A DNA stretch of 60,980 nt from Betaproteobacteria bacterium (GCA_016208425.1 JACQYA010000183.1:1-60980), one strand, 5' to 3'. Numbered from the stretch's first letter, positions 35,613 to 46,638 are shown. Notes: a model not told the origin generated them from the letters alone. A program made the numbers and translations.

Positions 35613-37625
35613 ATGCACATCGTCCGCGTCGCGCTTAATCTTCCTCTTGACCGATTTTTCGATTACCTCGCTTCCGAGCACCTGAAAATTTCGGCCGCAG
35701 ACATAGGGCGGCGGGTTGTTGTGTCCTTTGGCAAAGGGGTGAAGTCGGGCATCATCGTCGCCCTACCGGAAGCGAGCGATTTGCCTGTCGGCCAGCTCAA
35801 GGCGGTCGATAGCATCCTGCGCGATCTGCCGGCGCTGCCCGCCGACTGGTTTCGCCTGACCGAATTTTGCGCGTCGTATTACCATGCGCCGCTCGGCGAA
35901 GTGATGTTGTCCACGCTGCCTGCAGGTCTGCGCCGCGTCGATCCGCCAAAGGCTCGAACCATCCGCCGGCGCGAACCGGAGATCGTAGCGCAAGTCCCCC
36001 CGGAGCTTACTGTCGAGCAAGAGAATGCGCTTGGCGCTATCGGGAACGCTGGGGGTGGCTTTTGCGCCTACCTGTTACACGGGGTGACCGGTAGCGGCAA
36101 GACCGAGATCTATCTGCGTTTGGTCGACCGTGCGTTGAACGCCGGTAAGCAGGCATTGTTACTGGTGCCGGAGATCAATCTGACCCCGCAGCTCGAATCC
36201 CGTGTTGCCGCCCGGTTTCCCGCAGCCGGGCTGGTCAGTTTACACAGCGAGTTGAGCGAGGCGGCGCGCACCCGAAACTGGCGCGCCGCGTTCGAAGGGC
36301 GCGCGCGCGTCGTCCTGGGCACCCGGCTAGCGGTATTCACGCCGCTGCCGGATCTTGGGCTGATTGTGGTCGATGAAGAGCACGACTCTTCCTTCAAGCA
36401 GCAGGATGGGATGCGTTACTCGGCACGTGATGTCGCCGTTTTCCGAGCCCACGAACGCGGGGTGCCGATCATTCTCGGTTCAGCGACCCCGTCTTTGGAA
36501 AGCTGGGCGAACGCCACCGACCACGGTACGCCCAACCGCTACACCCTTGTTTCGCTGCGTCGGCGGGCGGTGGAAAACGCGCGCCTTCCCGCCGTTCAGC
36601 GCATCGATACCCGTAGCGAGAAATTACAGGACGGATTGTCGGGGGCGCTGTTGATGGCCATCGAAAAACGCCTGGCGCGTGGCGAGCAGAGCCTGGTCTT
36701 TCTCAATCGCCGCGGCTACGCGCCGGTACTGGCATGTGCCGCATGTGGCTGGATTTCGCGCTGCCAGCGCTGTGCCGCCAATCTGGTATTGCATCTTGCC
36801 GACCGGCGCTTGCGCTGCCACCACTGCGGTTTCGAGAGTGGGGTTCCGACTCTTTGTCCAACCTGCGGCAACCAGGATATTCATCCTTTCGGGCGGGGCA
36901 CCCAGCGGCTTGAAGCCAATCTTGCCGAGCGGTTCCCGGAAGCCCGCATTTTGCGCGTAGACCGCGATTCGGCAAAAAGCCGGAAGCAGTGGGAGGCTCT
37001 GGTCGAGAAAATATACGCGGGCGAGGCCGATATTCTCGTCGGAACCCAAATGCTGGCGAAGGGACACGATTTTCCGAGGCTGACTCTGGTGGGTGTGATT
37101 GGCGCTGACGCGGCGCTGTTTGCCGCCGACTGGCGTGCGCCGGAGCGTCTATTTGCGCAACTGATGCAAGTTGCCGGACGTTCTGGCCGCGCCGAACTGG
37201 CCGGTGAGGTCTTGGTGCAAACCCAGTTTCCCGACCATCCGCTTTACGCGGCCTTGGTCAAACATGACTATCCGGCCTATGCGGCAGAGCTGCTGAGGGA
37301 GCGCCAACTGGCCGGGTTCCCCCCCTACGCTTATCAGGCGATGCTACGCGCCGAAGCACCGGAGATGGCTCAAGCGCTGGGCTTCCTCTCGGCCGCCCGC
37401 GCTTGCAAACAGGCAGACGATGCCCGTATCGGCGTGACGCTCTACGACCCGGTGCCCATGCGTCTCGCCCGAAAGGCGGGCTTCGAGCGCGGGCAACTGC
37501 TTGTCGAGTCGCCGTCAAGACGGGTTCTGCAAGCCTTTCTCGGCGAGTGGCGGGCCGCCGTCGCCGGGATAAAGGCGCCCTCGCGCCTGCGTTGGCATCT
37601 GGAAGTCGACCCGCTCGAATTCTGA
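35613..37625 (+). CDS. priA: Primosomal protein N-prime, PriA helicase
   Basis: The 670-residue superfamily 2 helicase restarts stalled replication forks. It has an N-terminal DNA-binding domain, Walker A GVTGSGKTE (about residue 151), a DEEH box, and a zinc-binding insertion with cysteine pairs (CAACGW, CQRCAA, CHHCGF, CPTCGN, residues ~370-430). The helicase C-terminal motifs include VAGRSGRA. It follows hemE and the DnaA-box spacer and is convergent with the MFS gene four bases away. Confidence 0.97.
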   Translation: MHIVRVALNLPLDRFFDYLASEHLKISAADIGRRVVVSFGKGVKSGIIVALPEASDLPVGQLKAVDSILRDLPALPADWFRLTEFCASYYHAPLGEVMLSTLPAGLRRVDPPKARTIRRREPEIVAQVPPELTVEQENALGAIGNAGGGFCAYLLHGVTGSGKTEIYLRLVDRALNAGKQALLLVPEINLTPQLESRVAARFPAAGLVSLHSELSEAARTRNWRAAFEGRARVVLGTRLAVFTPLPDLGLIVVDEEHDSSFKQQDGMRYSARDVAVFRAHERGVPIILGSATPSLESWANATDHGTPNRYTLVSLRRRAVENARLPAVQRIDTRSEKLQDGLSGALLMAIEKRLARGEQSLVFLNRRGYAPVLACAACGWISRCQRCAANLVLHLADRRLRCHHCGFESGVPTLCPTCGNQDIHPFGRGTQRLEANLAERFPEARILRVDRDSAKSRKQWEALVEKIYAGEADILVGTQMLAKGHDFPRLTLVGVIGADAALFAADWRAPERLFAQLMQVAGRSGRAELAGEVLVQTQFPDHPLYAALVKHDYPAYAAELLRERQLAGFPPYAYQAMLRAEAPEMAQALGFLSAARACKQADDARIGVTLYDPVPMRLARKAGFERGQLLVESPSRRVLQAFLGEWRAAVAGIKAPSRLRWHLEVDPLEF

Positions 37626-37629
37626 GACG

Positions 37630-38895
37630 CTAGCGCTTTCGCGGCGCGAAACAGAACCACAGGTACGCCGCTACCTGTACTCCCAGAAGGCCGAGCAAAG
37701 CCGCCCGGTGGGCGTTCGCGGGGTTTTGGCCTTGGGACTCGAACAGTTCGATCAACACGCCAATCGTCCACTGGACAGCGAAGGCACCGGCAAAAACCAT
37801 CAAATTGAAAGCCGTGTTGGCTCTCCCGGAAAGAGCGCTCGGGAAGCCGCTTGCGGCGAGCGAATAGGACAGCGTACCGAAACTGGAAAAAATCCCATAG
37901 GCGATCCACAGCAAATAGGTCTGGCTGAAAGACTGCGTAACAATCACACCCAGCGTCAGAAGAGAAAGGCCGAGCGCACCGGCGAGCAACCGTATCGGCT
38001 TGATCCCCCGGCGCGCCAGCCAAGTGGCGAGCAGACCGATAAGCATGTAGGTAACGAGCATGGCGACGCTCATGGCGGCGAGGTGCTCGGCGGCGGTAGC
38101 GCGCGAGTAAGCGTTGACCCGCATCAGCCAGGAAATCGACCACAGGCTCTGGATGGCCATGAACCCGCCCGTAATTGAAAGCCCAAGCGGCGCAAAGCGC
38201 CAGAAATGGGCGCTCGAAAAGATCTGTTTAACCCCCTGCCACTGCGCGAAAAGCGGTTCGGGTTGCGCGTTTCCAGTTTTCTCCGGGACACTGAGGAACA
38301 GCCAAAATGCGACAACCAGCGTAAGAAAGGCGAGGCCAAAAAATATGTCTCGCCAGCCCGTAACACGTAGTGCCGCTTCGAGCGGCGCGGTTGCGGCCAA
38401 AGCGCCAAGCCCGCCCGAGGTCATGATCCAGCCGGTCAGCGAGGCCTGCCGTTCTGGCGGAAACCAGAGGGAAAAAGCTTTGAAGGCAGCCATCAGGCAC
38501 GCCGAAGCGCCCAGACCGATCAATCCGCGCCCGATCGCCAAATCCGAAATACAATGACCCATACCAAAAAAGGTCGCGCCGCAGGCGGCGATCAGGAGCA
38601 GCCCGGACTCGACGCGCCGCGCTCCAAAGCGGTCGAGCAGCATGCCAAGCGGCAGTTGGGCGGCCGCGAAGGTGAGAAAAAACGCGCTGGTCAGGAGACC
38701 GAGACTGCCCGCGCCAAGCGCCAGCTCGTCGGTCAGGGCGGGGCCGATGACGGCATTTGCCGTCCGGTAGAGGTAGGACAAAAAATATGCGCCCGCAAAG
38801 GGAAGGAATAGTCTTAGCCACAGCACGGGTGCGGTCTGGTGGGCTGAGTGCTGATCGGTTTCACGTGAAACAGCGGAAGTCGGTCTGCCCGTCAT
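37630..38895 (-). CDS. Major facilitator superfamily transporter
   Basis: The 421-residue protein has twelve predicted membrane segments with the MFS loop motif GMLLDRFGARRVE after segment 2 and related GLLATWLARRG in the second half. It is likely a small-solute transporter; the neighbouring ROK kinase gene, whose stop abuts its start, suggests sugar or sugar-derivative uptake, but this is inference. ATG 38895 is chosen; upstream codons overlap the kinase gene. The N-terminal codons contain a parS-like palindrome. Confidence 0.9.
   Translation of the reverse strand: MTGRPTSAVSRETDQHSAHQTAPVLWLRLFLPFAGAYFLSYLYRTANAVIGPALTDELALGAGSLGLLTSAFFLTFAAAQLPLGMLLDRFGARRVESGLLLIAACGATFFGMGHCISDLAIGRGLIGLGASACLMAAFKAFSLWFPPERQASLTGWIMTSGGLGALAATAPLEAALRVTGWRDIFFGLAFLTLVVAFWLFLSVPEKTGNAQPEPLFAQWQGVKQIFSSAHFWRFAPLGLSITGGFMAIQSLWSISWLMRVNAYSRATAAEHLAAMSVAMLVTYMLIGLLATWLARRGIKPIRLLAGALGLSLLTLGVIVTQSFSQTYLLWIAYGIFSSFGTLSYSLAASGFPSALSGRANTAFNLMVFAGAFAVQWTIGVLIELFESQGQNPANAHRAALLGLLGVQVAAYLWFCFAPRKR
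38857..38872. promoter_or_regulatory. parS: parS-like site inside the MFS gene
   Basis: GGTTTCACGTGAAACA matches the parS consensus at 15 of 16 positions, including the whole inner 14-base palindrome. It encodes residues near position 8-13 of the MFS transporter, outside its membrane part, where codon freedom is greater. It is 15 kb from the perfect site at 23775. Confidence 0.85.
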
Positions 38896-38896
38896 C

Positions 38897-39799
38897 TCAC
38901 GCCTCCTGCCAGAGCCAGGCCGCGCCACGCACACCCGAAGAATCGCCGTGTCGATGACGCACCAGACGGGTTTCGACCGTATCGGAAAATACGTGGCGCC
39001 TCCAGAGTTTCGGCACATTGGCGTAAAGCCGGTCGAGGTTCGATAACCCGCCACCGAGAACGATCACTTCGGGGTCGAGGATGTTGATAACTGACGCCAA
39101 GGCTTTAGCCAGGCGTCGCTCGTAGCGTTCGAGCGTCGCCGCGCAGAGCAAGTCTCCCTTCTCGGCCATGGCGGATATCTCCGCCGGGTCGAACGTCCCC
39201 CCGCCGTTGCGCCGGTGGTCATCGGCGAGCCCGGGGCCGGAAAGCCATGTTTCGATACAGCCAATGCGTCCGCAGTAACAGGCTGCCGGCGGGTGTCCCT
39301 CCTCCTCCATCGCCGGAAGCGGATTGTGGCCCCACTCTCCGGCAATACGGTTGATGCCGGTAATGACCTGCTGCCGAACGATGATGCCACCTCCAACGCC
39401 GGTGCCAAGAATGACCCCGAACACGACAGAAGCTCCCTCGCCGCTGCCGTCGACCGCTTCGGAAAGAGCAAAGCAGTTGGCGTCGTTGGACATACGAACT
39501 TCCCGCTGCAGCAAAGTCTGGAGGTCGCGCCGCAACGGCTTGCCGATCAGGCACGTCGAGTTGGCGTTCTTGATCGTTCCGGTGGCAGCCGATTCGCTTC
39601 CCGGAATCCCCACGCCGACACTACACCGCCTTCCCAAGTCGTTCTCGACCGACTCCACGAGCCGGGAAATGGCTGCCACAATACCCATGTAGTCATCTTG
39701 GGGGGTCGCGACCCGTCGCCTAATAAGGATGCATCCGCCCTCCCCAAGCACGGCGATTTCGATCTTGGTGCCTCCCAGGTCAATCCCGATCCTCAACAT
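38897..39799 (-). CDS. ROK family sugar kinase
   Basis: The 300-residue protein has the phosphate-binding motif GIDLGGTKIEIAVL at the N-terminus, the catalytic region MSNDANCFALSEA, the glycine-rich GVILGTGVGGGIIV, EWGHNPLP, and the ROK zinc motif CYCGRIGCIETWLSGPGL. It phosphorylates a hexose; close relatives include fructokinase, mannokinase and N-acetylglucosamine kinase. The stop abuts the MFS start, suggesting paired uptake and phosphorylation. Confidence 0.92.
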   Translation of the reverse strand: MLRIGIDLGGTKIEIAVLGEGGCILIRRRVATPQDDYMGIVAAISRLVESVENDLGRRCSVGVGIPGSESAATGTIKNANSTCLIGKPLRRDLQTLLQREVRMSNDANCFALSEAVDGSGEGASVVFGVILGTGVGGGIIVRQQVITGINRIAGEWGHNPLPAMEEEGHPPAACYCGRIGCIETWLSGPGLADDHRRNGGGTFDPAEISAMAEKGDLLCAATLERYERRLAKALASVINILDPEVIVLGGGLSNLDRLYANVPKLWRRHVFSDTVETRLVRHRHGDSSGVRGAAWLWQEA

Positions 39800-40057
39800 C
39801 CCCTACCCCCAAATTGCCGTCGAATAAGCCCGCCTCCAAAGACACGCACACGGAAGGCAGTTGTCAAGTCGGCCAAAATACTCCAGCATGCAGCTTGGTG
39901 CCGGCGCCCACAATTCGTCGATCAACGTGACGCCGAGCGCCCGCTACCGAACAGTCGCCACGGGACGCAAGCCTACGTATTTCCATCCCCGGTTCGCCGT
40001 TCTCCCCGATGCCAAAGGGGAAGCGAGTCCGGAGGAACACGATTCGGAACACAAGCC
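39800..40057. other. Spacer between divergent ROK kinase and DUF1840 genes
   Basis: No convincing gene, repeat or RNA structure was seen in these 258 bases. The short frames present lack family resemblance. Promoters of both flanking genes presumably lie here. A GGAGG sequence at 40031-40035 is too far from the ATG at 40058 to be a ribosome site for it. Confidence 0.5.
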
Positions 40058-40387
40058 ATGCTGGTCACCTTAACTTCAAGTACGTCCGGAGAGATCCAAA
40101 TGTTCGCCGAAATCGCCCGACGCTTGTTCGAGCTTGTCGGGAAACAGTGTACCGCACGCGGTGTTTTTACCGGGGAGCAGTTGCCTGACGCAATAGAAAA
40201 ACTGCGCCGTTCCGTGGTCGCCGAGAAGACTGACCCCCGGAAAGCGCGCGTTCGGGAAGACGATGAAGACGATCCGAAAGCCGCCGACATCGGTTTGGCG
40301 CAGCGTGCTTACCCTATCATCGAGCTGCTGGAACGGACGCGGGATGCGGGTGGCTTTGTGATGTGGCAAGCGGAGAAGGATTTTTGA
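40058..40387 (+). CDS. DUF1840 domain protein
   Basis: The 109-residue protein reads MLVTLTSSTSGEIQMFAEIARRLFELVGK, then LPDAIEKLRRSV, an acidic linker (EDDEDD), and IGLAQRAYPIIELLERTRDAGGFVMW. This matches DUF1840, a small cytoplasmic family of unknown function common in betaproteobacteria. ATG 40058 is the family start; longer upstream codons are antisense to the kinase gene. It is convergent with murB. Confidence 0.88.
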   Translation: MLVTLTSSTSGEIQMFAEIARRLFELVGKQCTARGVFTGEQLPDAIEKLRRSVVAEKTDPRKARVREDDEDDPKAADIGLAQRAYPIIELLERTRDAGGFVMWQAEKDF

Positions 40388-40426
40388 CCGAACCGCTTGC
40401 CGATGTGTGAAGCGAATGCGAAAAAA

Positions 40427-41467
40427 CTACACAAAGACGGGTTCGGGTTTCAGGACAACGCCGAAGCGCTTTTTGACATCGGCCTGAACCGCCTGGGCGA
40501 GGGCGAGAACGTCCCGCCCGCAGGCGACACCCCGATTGACCAGCACGAGCGCTTGTTTCTCGAACATCCCCGCCGCCCCGAGATCCCGTCCCTTCCACCC
40601 CGCCCGCTCGATCAGCCACCCGGCAGCGAGTTTGACCAGCCCGTCTCCCTGTGCGTGGCGGGGCAAGTCCGAATGCAAGGCCGAAAGTCTGTTTGCCGTC
40701 GAAAGATCGACCACCGGATTTTGAAAAAAACTCCCCGCATTGGGGATCAGCGCGGGATCGGGGAGCTTCCGGCGGCGGATGGCCATAACGGCGTCGGCAA
40801 TCTGCCGGGCGTTTGGCGACTTGATTCCGAGACCTTCCAACTCCGCGCCCAGCTCCGCATAGTGAATCACGGGCAACCAGTTTTTGGGGAGCCGAAAAGT
40901 TACGCTGACCACGACGTACCGTCCTTGGAGGTGCCAGCCCTCTTGCTTGAAGCGGCTGTCGCGGTAGCCAAAACGGCAGCTGGCGCGATCGAACCCGACA
41001 AGCTCTCCGCCAACAAGATCGTAGGCTTCCAAGGAATGCAGGCGCTCGCCGAGTTCGAGGCCGTAGGCGCCGATATTTTGCACCGGCGCAGCCCCGACCG
41101 TGCCCGGAATCAGCGAAAGGTTTTCCAGTCCGGGCCATCCTTGTTGCAATGTCCAGGAGACAAATTCATGCCAGTTCTCGCCGGCATAAGATCGAACGTA
41201 CCACGCATCGGCATCTTCACCGGCCAAATGGCGCCCCGCCATCGCCACGCGAAGCACAAGTCCGTCAAAATCGCCCGTAAGCACGACGTTGCTGCCCCCG
41301 CCAAGAACCAGGCGGCGCCGCGCTTGAAACTCGGCGTATCTTCGCAGTTCGGGCAATTGTCTGGCGGCAACAATCGTGACCAGTCTTGCGGCGATCGCCG
41401 GAAGCGCGAGCGTATTGAGCGAGCGAAGCTCGACATTTCTTTCAAAAACCATCGCCCGCATCCGCAT
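40427..41467 (-). CDS. murB: UDP-N-acetylenolpyruvoylglucosamine reductase
   Basis: The 346-residue flavoenzyme makes UDP-N-acetylmuramate for peptidoglycan. FAD-binding motifs LGGGSNVV and [19 protein letters not shown] and the catalytic-serine segment NAGSFFQNP are present, with the E. coli-like type I organisation. ATG 41467 follows a GGGAG sequence; ATG 41452 ([15 protein letters not shown]) is a good alternative. The start overlaps the end of the response-regulator gene by 26 bases. Confidence 0.95.
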   Translation of the reverse strand: MRMRAMVFERNVELRSLNTLALPAIAARLVTIVAARQLPELRRYAEFQARRRLVLGGGSNVVLTGDFDGLVLRVAMAGRHLAGEDADAWYVRSYAGENWHEFVSWTLQQGWPGLENLSLIPGTVGAAPVQNIGAYGLELGERLHSLEAYDLVGGELVGFDRASCRFGYRDSRFKQEGWHLQGRYVVVSVTFRLPKNWLPVIHYAELGAELEGLGIKSPNARQIADAVMAIRRRKLPDPALIPNAGSFFQNPVVDLSTANRLSALHSDLPRHAQGDGLVKLAAGWLIERAGWKGRDLGAAGMFEKQALVLVNRGVACGRDVLALAQAVQADVKKRFGVVLKPEPVFV

Positions 41468-42608
41468 GCCCGCTCCCGCTTCGGTCGGGCGATGCCGAGA
41501 GTTTACGCAAACGCAAGAATATGCCTCCGAACTCCTGCTCAATCAATTGCGCCTCCTCGAAACAGTTGAGGAGATCGTCCTTGCCGGCCCGTACCATTTC
41601 GCGGACGTAGTCTTCCTGAATCTCGGTCAAGCCCAAATTGGACAGCGAGCGCTGAACCGCATCGAGCAGTTCGACGACCCGGTTCTGGGTTGCGGTATGG
41701 TTGTCTTCCGCTCTCTGGGTCAAATTCTGCACCAGATTACGGAGTTCTTGCAGCGTATCCAATATCTCCAGCCGCTGTTCGTTTTGTCTCTTGACCGCGT
41801 CGAGCGCGGAGACGCGCGCATCGGCACTTTCGCCCAGCAAAGCGAGATGATCGCGCAACCGCCCGACTTTGTCCGCATCGTCGCTCGGAAGGTTTTGAAC
41901 CAGAAGCGAGACATGGGAAAAGTTGACGACCGCGCACGACCCCATTTCAAATATACGTCCCATATCGCGCACGTTTTCCATCACCGACGCCTGCAAAGGG
42001 GAGGCATGCTCGCCGGCCGTGCGGTTGAACACACCGGAAATGCAGCGCACCTGAACCGCCCCTTGCAGCCCCCATGCGGTCATCGCGCCAACCAGATCGT
42101 TCGCCAGGCTCGCGTAGTCCCGACTCCCTGCCGTTTGTCGCATGAACTCGATAATAGCCCCGAGATCACCCATGCTGGTCATCGCGGTGAACGCGACCTG
42201 CCGCGCCGTCGACGACTGGGCGTACAGATCCCGCATGCGCGCCTGAACCCCTAGCGCCGTAGCCACCTTATGTCGGAGTTCGCTGGCAGAAATCGGCTTG
42301 GTGACGAAGTCGTCCCCGCCCGCTTCGTAAGCCGCCACACGCTCGGGCGGGGAATCGTGCGCCGATACAAAGATGACCGGAGTACGCCGGTCAGGCTCGG
42401 TTTGCCTGAGTCGCTGACAGATCTGGTAGCCGTTCAGCCCGGGCATCTCAATATCGAGCAACACCGCGTCGACCGTCTGCGCCGAAGCGAGAAACGCCTC
42501 GCCCGAAGCGAATTCCAGAATTTCGTGATCACTCCCCAGCAGCTTCGCCAAAATCAGCCGCTGCGGGGCACTATCGTCGATGACGGCGATGCGCTGAAAC
42601 TTGCTCAT
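41442..42608 (-). CDS. Response regulator with uncharacterised C-terminal domain
   Basis: The 388-residue protein begins with a receiver domain ([17 protein letters not shown], phosphoacceptor aspartate in [15 protein letters not shown], lysine in [10 protein letters not shown]). The remaining ~260 residues do not resemble a DNA-binding, GGDEF, EAL or HD-GYP output. They contain a possible sensory-like section (about 150-250) and a heptad-rich helix (about 265-370) that may form a coiled coil. It probably acts through protein contacts. No histidine kinase is adjacent. It overlaps murB by 26 bases. Confidence 0.8.
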   Translation of the reverse strand: MSKFQRIAVIDDSAPQRLILAKLLGSDHEILEFASGEAFLASAQTVDAVLLDIEMPGLNGYQICQRLRQTEPDRRTPVIFVSAHDSPPERVAAYEAGGDDFVTKPISASELRHKVATALGVQARMRDLYAQSSTARQVAFTAMTSMGDLGAIIEFMRQTAGSRDYASLANDLVGAMTAWGLQGAVQVRCISGVFNRTAGEHASPLQASVMENVRDMGRIFEMGSCAVVNFSHVSLLVQNLPSDDADKVGRLRDHLALLGESADARVSALDAVKRQNEQRLEILDTLQELRNLVQNLTQRAEDNHTATQNRVVELLDAVQRSLSNLGLTEIQEDYVREMVRAGKDDLLNCFEEAQLIEQEFGGIFLRLRKLSASPDRSGSGHADAGDGF

Positions 42609-42742
42609 GATATTCCCCGGTTGCCCATGACCATACCGTCATTCTGCCACCGCTTAACCGATCCAGATAAAAAATTGACAAAAAAACGGGCGCGTAAATG
42701 GAAACGGGGCGCGCTCGGTCTACGCCAAAAACGGGGACAAAC

Positions 42743-45700
42743 TCATAAGACGGGCGCCAGCCAACGCTCCGCTTCGGTCGCGGCCATGCCGGAACGCTTG
42801 CCCCAATCGTCGAGCTGGTCGCGCCCGATTTTGCTGACCGCGAAATAGCGCGCACCCGGATGCGCCAGATAAAAGCCGGCAACGGATGCCGCCGGAGTCA
42901 TCGCAAAGCTGTCGGTGATGCCCATACCGGCGTTGCCTGGCGCATCCAGCAGCGCGAAGAGCGCCCCCTTCACGGTATGGTCCGGGCATGCCGGATAACC
43001 GGGCGCGGGGCGGATGCCCCGATATTCCTCGCGGACTAGCGCATCGACGCCCAACGCCTCATCCGCCGCGTAACCCCAATAATTTCTGCGCACCTCTGCG
43101 TGTAACCACTCCGCGCAGGCTTCGGCCAAACGGTCGGCGAGCGACTTGAGCATGATCGCGCGATAGTCGTCGTGAGCCGCCTCGAACTCGGCAAGCTTGC
43201 TCTCGATTCCCAGCCCGGCGCTGACCGCGAATACGCCGATCCAGTCCGGTACCGACTTATCGGAGACAAAATCGCTCAAACAATAATGCGGCTTGCCGGA
43301 GGGGCGTTCGTGTTGCTGGCGAAGGTTGCGCCAGGTCATCGCCGGACGGGATCGCGCTTCGTCGGTGTAAATCTCGATGTCGTCGCCGATCGCGTTGGCC
43401 GGAAAAAGACCGAAAACGGCATTTGCCGAAATCCACCGATCACCGATCAGCTCTTCGAGCATCGCCTTGCCGTCGAGAAACACCGAGCGAGCGGCCTCGC
43501 CTACCGTTGCGTCGTCGAGAATCTTCGGAAAGCTGCCGGCCAGATCCCAAGTCTGGAAAAAAGGCGCCCAGTCGATATATTCCGCCAGCGTCGCCAGATC
43601 GACGTCCCGAGTTACGTGCAGCCCGGGCTTTCGCGGCGCTGCGGGGACATAAGCCGGATCGCTGTTCCACGAAAAACGGTTGTTCCGCGCAGCGTCGAGC
43701 GAGACCAGGCTGACCCCTTTCTTGCTGGCGTGCTGGTCGCGCACCTTCCGGTAGTCGGCCGCGAGTTCGGCCTTGTAGCCTGCCGCGTTGTCGATGGACA
43801 ACAGCTTCGTAACCACGCCGACGGCGCGCGATGCGTCCGGCACATAGACCACCGGCCCGCTATAGTTCGGCGCGATCTTGATCGCCGTGTGCGCGCGGCT
43901 GGTGGTCGCGCCGCCGATCAGCAGCGGGATGGCCTCTCCCGCACCGAATCCCAGGCGCTCCATTTCGCCGGCAACATGGCTCATTTCCTCCAGCGACGGC
44001 GTAATCAGCCCGGAAAGCCCGATCGCCTGCGCGCCATGCTCTCTCGCCGCATGCAGGATCTTGTCGCAGGACACCATAACCCCAAGGTCTACCACGTCGT
44101 AGCCGTTGCAGCCGAGCACCACGCCGACGATGTTTTTGCCTATGTCATGAACATCGCCCTTTACCGTGGCGATGACGATCCTGCCCTTGCTCGCCGCACC
44201 GGTGCGCAGCTTCTCGGCCTCGATGTAAGGTATCAGGTGCGCGACCGCCTGCTTCATCACCCGGGCCGATTTAACGACTTGTGGCAGAAACATTTTGCCG
44301 GCGCCAAAAAGATCGCCGACAGCGTTCATGCCGTTCATCAAGGGTCCCTCGATAACCGAAATCGGCGGCTTGCCCGCCGCCTCCAGCGCCGCGCGGCACT
44401 CTTCCGTATCGGCTACGACAAAATCGGTGAGCCCTTTTACCAGCGCGTGCGAAAGGCGCGCCTCCACCGGCAGCGTCCGCCACGTAAGATCCGGGCCGCT
44501 CTCCCGGTCTTTCGCCTTCCCTTCTTTTACCGTCTGGGCGAATTCGACCAGCGCTTCGCCCGCGTCGGAAGCGCGGTTGAGCACCACATCCTCGACCTTC
44601 TGGCGCAGCGCGGGATCGAGATCGCTATAAACGCCGAGCATGCCGGCATTGACGATGCCCATCGACAGCCCGGCCTGCACGGCGTGGTAGAGAAAAACGG
44701 TGTGAATCGCCTCGCGTACCGGGTCGTTGCCCCGGAAACTGAACGAAACATTGGAAACGCCGCCGGAAATCTGCGCGTATGGCAGCTTGGCGCGAATCCA
44801 GCGGCAAGCCTCGATGAAGTCCACGGCATAGTTGTTGTGCTCTTCGATACCGGTGGCGATGGCGAAAATATTCGGGTCGAAGATGATGTCTTCGGGCGGA
44901 AAACCGGCACCGCCATTTTCGACATCGGCGACCAGCAAATCGTAGGCGCGCTTGCAAATTTCGGTCTTGCGCGCGTAGGTGTCGGCCTGCCCGGCTTCGT
45001 CGAACGCCATGACCACGACCGCCGCCCCATAACGCCGCGCCAGCTTCGCGTGCAGCAGGAACGGCCGCTCGCCCTCCTTCATCGAAATCGAGTTGACGAT
45101 CCCTTTGCCCTGGATGCACTTTAACCCGGCCTCGATGACTTCCCACTTTGAAGAATCGATCATGATGGGAACGCGCGAAATATCCGGCTCTGAAGCGATC
45201 AGTTTCAGAAAGCGGTCTATCGCCGCTTCCGAATCGAGCATCGCTTCGTCCATATTGATGTCGATGATCTGCGCCCCGTTTTCCACTTGCTGGCGGGCGA
45301 CCGCCAGGGCGTCGTCGAAACGTCCTTCCAGAACCATGCGCGCGAAGGCCTTGGAACCCGTGACATTAGTCCGCTCGCCGACGTTCACAAACAGCGAGTC
45401 CTTACCCACGTTGAACGGCTCGAGCCCGGCCAGGCGAAGCTTCTTTTCGACGCTGGGGACGGCGCGCGGCTTGACTCCGGCAACCCGCCGGGCGATGGCC
45501 GCGATGTGGTCGGGCGAAGTGCCGCAACAGCCGCCGACGATATTCACGAAACCCAGCTTCGCCCAATCCGCGACTTCATCCGCCAGTTGCTCGGGAGTCT
45601 CGTCGTAGCCGCCGAAGGCGTTGGGCAGCCCGGCATTCGGGTGCGCCGAAATATAGCAGCCGCAAATGCGCGACAACTCCTCGACGTATTGGCGCAACTC

Positions 45701-46471
45701 CCGTGCGCCCAGCGCGCAGTTCAGGCCAAAGGAGAGCGGGCGGATGTGGTTCAGCGAATTCCAGAAAGCCTCTGCCGTCTGCCCGGAAAGCGTCCGCCCC
45801 GAGGCGTCGGTGATCGTCCCCGAGATCATTACCGGCAACCGGTTACCCCCCTCCCGGCAAATTTTTTCAAAATATTGCTCGATCGAAAACAGCGCGGCCT
45901 TGGCGTTGAGCGTGTCGAATACCGTTTCGACGAGCAGCATGTCCGCTCCGCCATCGCACAGGCCGCGAATGGCCTCGCTATACGTCTCGACCAGTTCGTC
46001 GAAGCTGGTGTTGCGATAGCCCGGATCATTCACGTCCGGCGAGATCGACGCCGTGCGCGAGGTCGGGCCGAGCACGCCGGCGACAAAGCGCGGCTTGGCC
46101 GGCTCCTGGGCAGAAACCTCGTCGCACACTTCGCGCGCCAGTTTTGCTCCGGCAACATTCAGCTCGTAAACGATGGGCTCAAGCTTGTAGTCGGCCTGCG
46201 AAATGGCCGTCGCATTGAAGGTATTGGTCTCCAGAATGTCCGCTCCGGCCGACAGATACTCGGCATGTATGCCGCGAATGATGTCCGGCCGGGTCAGCAG
46301 CAACAGGTCGTTGTTGCCCTTCAGGTCGTGCGTATGCGCCTTGAAGCGCTCGCCCCGGTAATCCGCTTCCTTCAGCCCGTGCCGCTGGATCATGGTTCCC
46401 ATCGCGCCGTCGAGAACGAGAACGCGCCGGGCGAGTATGGCCTGGAGTTCGATTGAGCGGTCTGGCTGCAT
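42743..46471 (-). CDS. metH: Cobalamin-dependent methionine synthase
   Basis: This 1242-residue enzyme transfers a methyl group from methyl-THF to homocysteine through cobalamin. The four modules are in order: homocysteine-binding ([11 protein letters not shown], zinc cysteines in [11 protein letters not shown]), pterin-binding ([13 protein letters not shown]), cobalamin-binding ([19 protein letters not shown], with the axial His), and the C-terminal activation domain with the SAM site. ATG 46471 follows GAGG at 8 bases. A SAM-II-like riboswitch, promoter and terminator lie upstream on the same strand. Confidence 0.97.
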   Translation of the reverse strand: MQPDRSIELQAILARRVLVLDGAMGTMIQRHGLKEADYRGERFKAHTHDLKGNNDLLLLTRPDIIRGIHAEYLSAGADILETNTFNATAISQADYKLEPIVYELNVAGAKLAREVCDEVSAQEPAKPRFVAGVLGPTSRTASISPDVNDPGYRNTSFDELVETYSEAIRGLCDGGADMLLVETVFDTLNAKAALFSIEQYFEKICREGGNRLPVMISGTITDASGRTLSGQTAEAFWNSLNHIRPLSFGLNCALGARELRQYVEELSRICGCYISAHPNAGLPNAFGGYDETPEQLADEVADWAKLGFVNIVGGCCGTSPDHIAAIARRVAGVKPRAVPSVEKKLRLAGLEPFNVGKDSLFVNVGERTNVTGSKAFARMVLEGRFDDALAVARQQVENGAQIIDINMDEAMLDSEAAIDRFLKLIASEPDISRVPIMIDSSKWEVIEAGLKCIQGKGIVNSISMKEGERPFLLHAKLARRYGAAVVVMAFDEAGQADTYARKTEICKRAYDLLVADVENGGAGFPPEDIIFDPNIFAIATGIEEHNNYAVDFIEACRWIRAKLPYAQISGGVSNVSFSFRGNDPVREAIHTVFLYHAVQAGLSMGIVNAGMLGVYSDLDPALRQKVEDVVLNRASDAGEALVEFAQTVKEGKAKDRESGPDLTWRTLPVEARLSHALVKGLTDFVVADTEECRAALEAAGKPPISVIEGPLMNGMNAVGDLFGAGKMFLPQVVKSARVMKQAVAHLIPYIEAEKLRTGAASKGRIVIATVKGDVHDIGKNIVGVVLGCNGYDVVDLGVMVSCDKILHAAREHGAQAIGLSGLITPSLEEMSHVAGEMERLGFGAGEAIPLLIGGATTSRAHTAIKIAPNYSGPVVYVPDASRAVGVVTKLLSIDNAAGYKAELAADYRKVRDQHASKKGVSLVSLDAARNNRFSWNSDPAYVPAAPRKPGLHVTRDVDLATLAEYIDWAPFFQTWDLAGSFPKILDDATVGEAARSVFLDGKAMLEELIGDRWISANAVFGLFPANAIGDDIEIYTDEARSRPAMTWRNLRQQHERPSGKPHYCLSDFVSDKSVPDWIGVFAVSAGLGIESKLAEFEAAHDDYRAIMLKSLADRLAEACAEWLHAEVRRNYWGYAADEALGVDALVREEYRGIRPAPGYPACPDHTVKGALFALLDAPGNAGMGITDSFAMTPAASVAGFYLAHPGARYFAVSKIGRDQLDDWGKRSGMAATEAERWLAPVL

Positions 46472-46529
46472 GGTGTCGTCCTCAAACGTAATGAGCCGTG
46501 CCCGAAGCAAAATCTACAGACAGCGGCGC

Positions 46530-46568
46530 AAAAAACAAAAAACCCATCGGCGCAAAGCTCGACGGGTT
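46530..46568 (-). terminator. Terminator in the metH leader
   Basis: On the minus strand AACCCGTCG pairs with CGATGGGTT (46560-46568 with 46541-46549; one G-T pair) across a 10-base loop. It is followed by a T-rich tract (GGGTTTTTTGTTTTTTG). It lies between the SAM-II-like aptamer and metH, 58 bases before the ATG, so it can act as the riboswitch expression platform. Confidence 0.8.
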
Positions 46569-46584
46569 CCTCATGTGCGGGCTC

Positions 46585-46638
46585 GCTTTAGCGGAATTTC
46601 TAACGCGCCCGCAATCTGTTGAGATCAAATCGGCGCGA
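46585..46638 (-). ncRNA. SAM-II-like riboswitch upstream of metH
   Basis: Read on the minus strand, the 54-base segment shows the SAM-II layout. Stem P1 is CGCGCC with GGCGCG. The loop opens with GATTTGAT and ends with TTGCGG. An A-rich linker (GTTAGAAATT) follows, and then CCGCTAAAG, which pairs with TTGCGG to form the pseudoknot. The UUGC/GCUA contacts and GCUAAAG match the consensus. The loop has about ten extra bases compared with minimal SAM-II. It would sense S-adenosylmethionine, the end product of the pathway. Confidence 0.72.

Noticed and set aside
43172-45124. A 650-codon plus-strand open frame within metH
   Set aside because: It is antisense to the well-conserved metH, rich in Arg and Gly from GC-rich codons, and has no family motifs.
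46585-46638. A cobalamin or SAH riboswitch for metH
   Set aside because: No B12-box-like sequence and no SAH core were seen; the SAM-II layout fits better.
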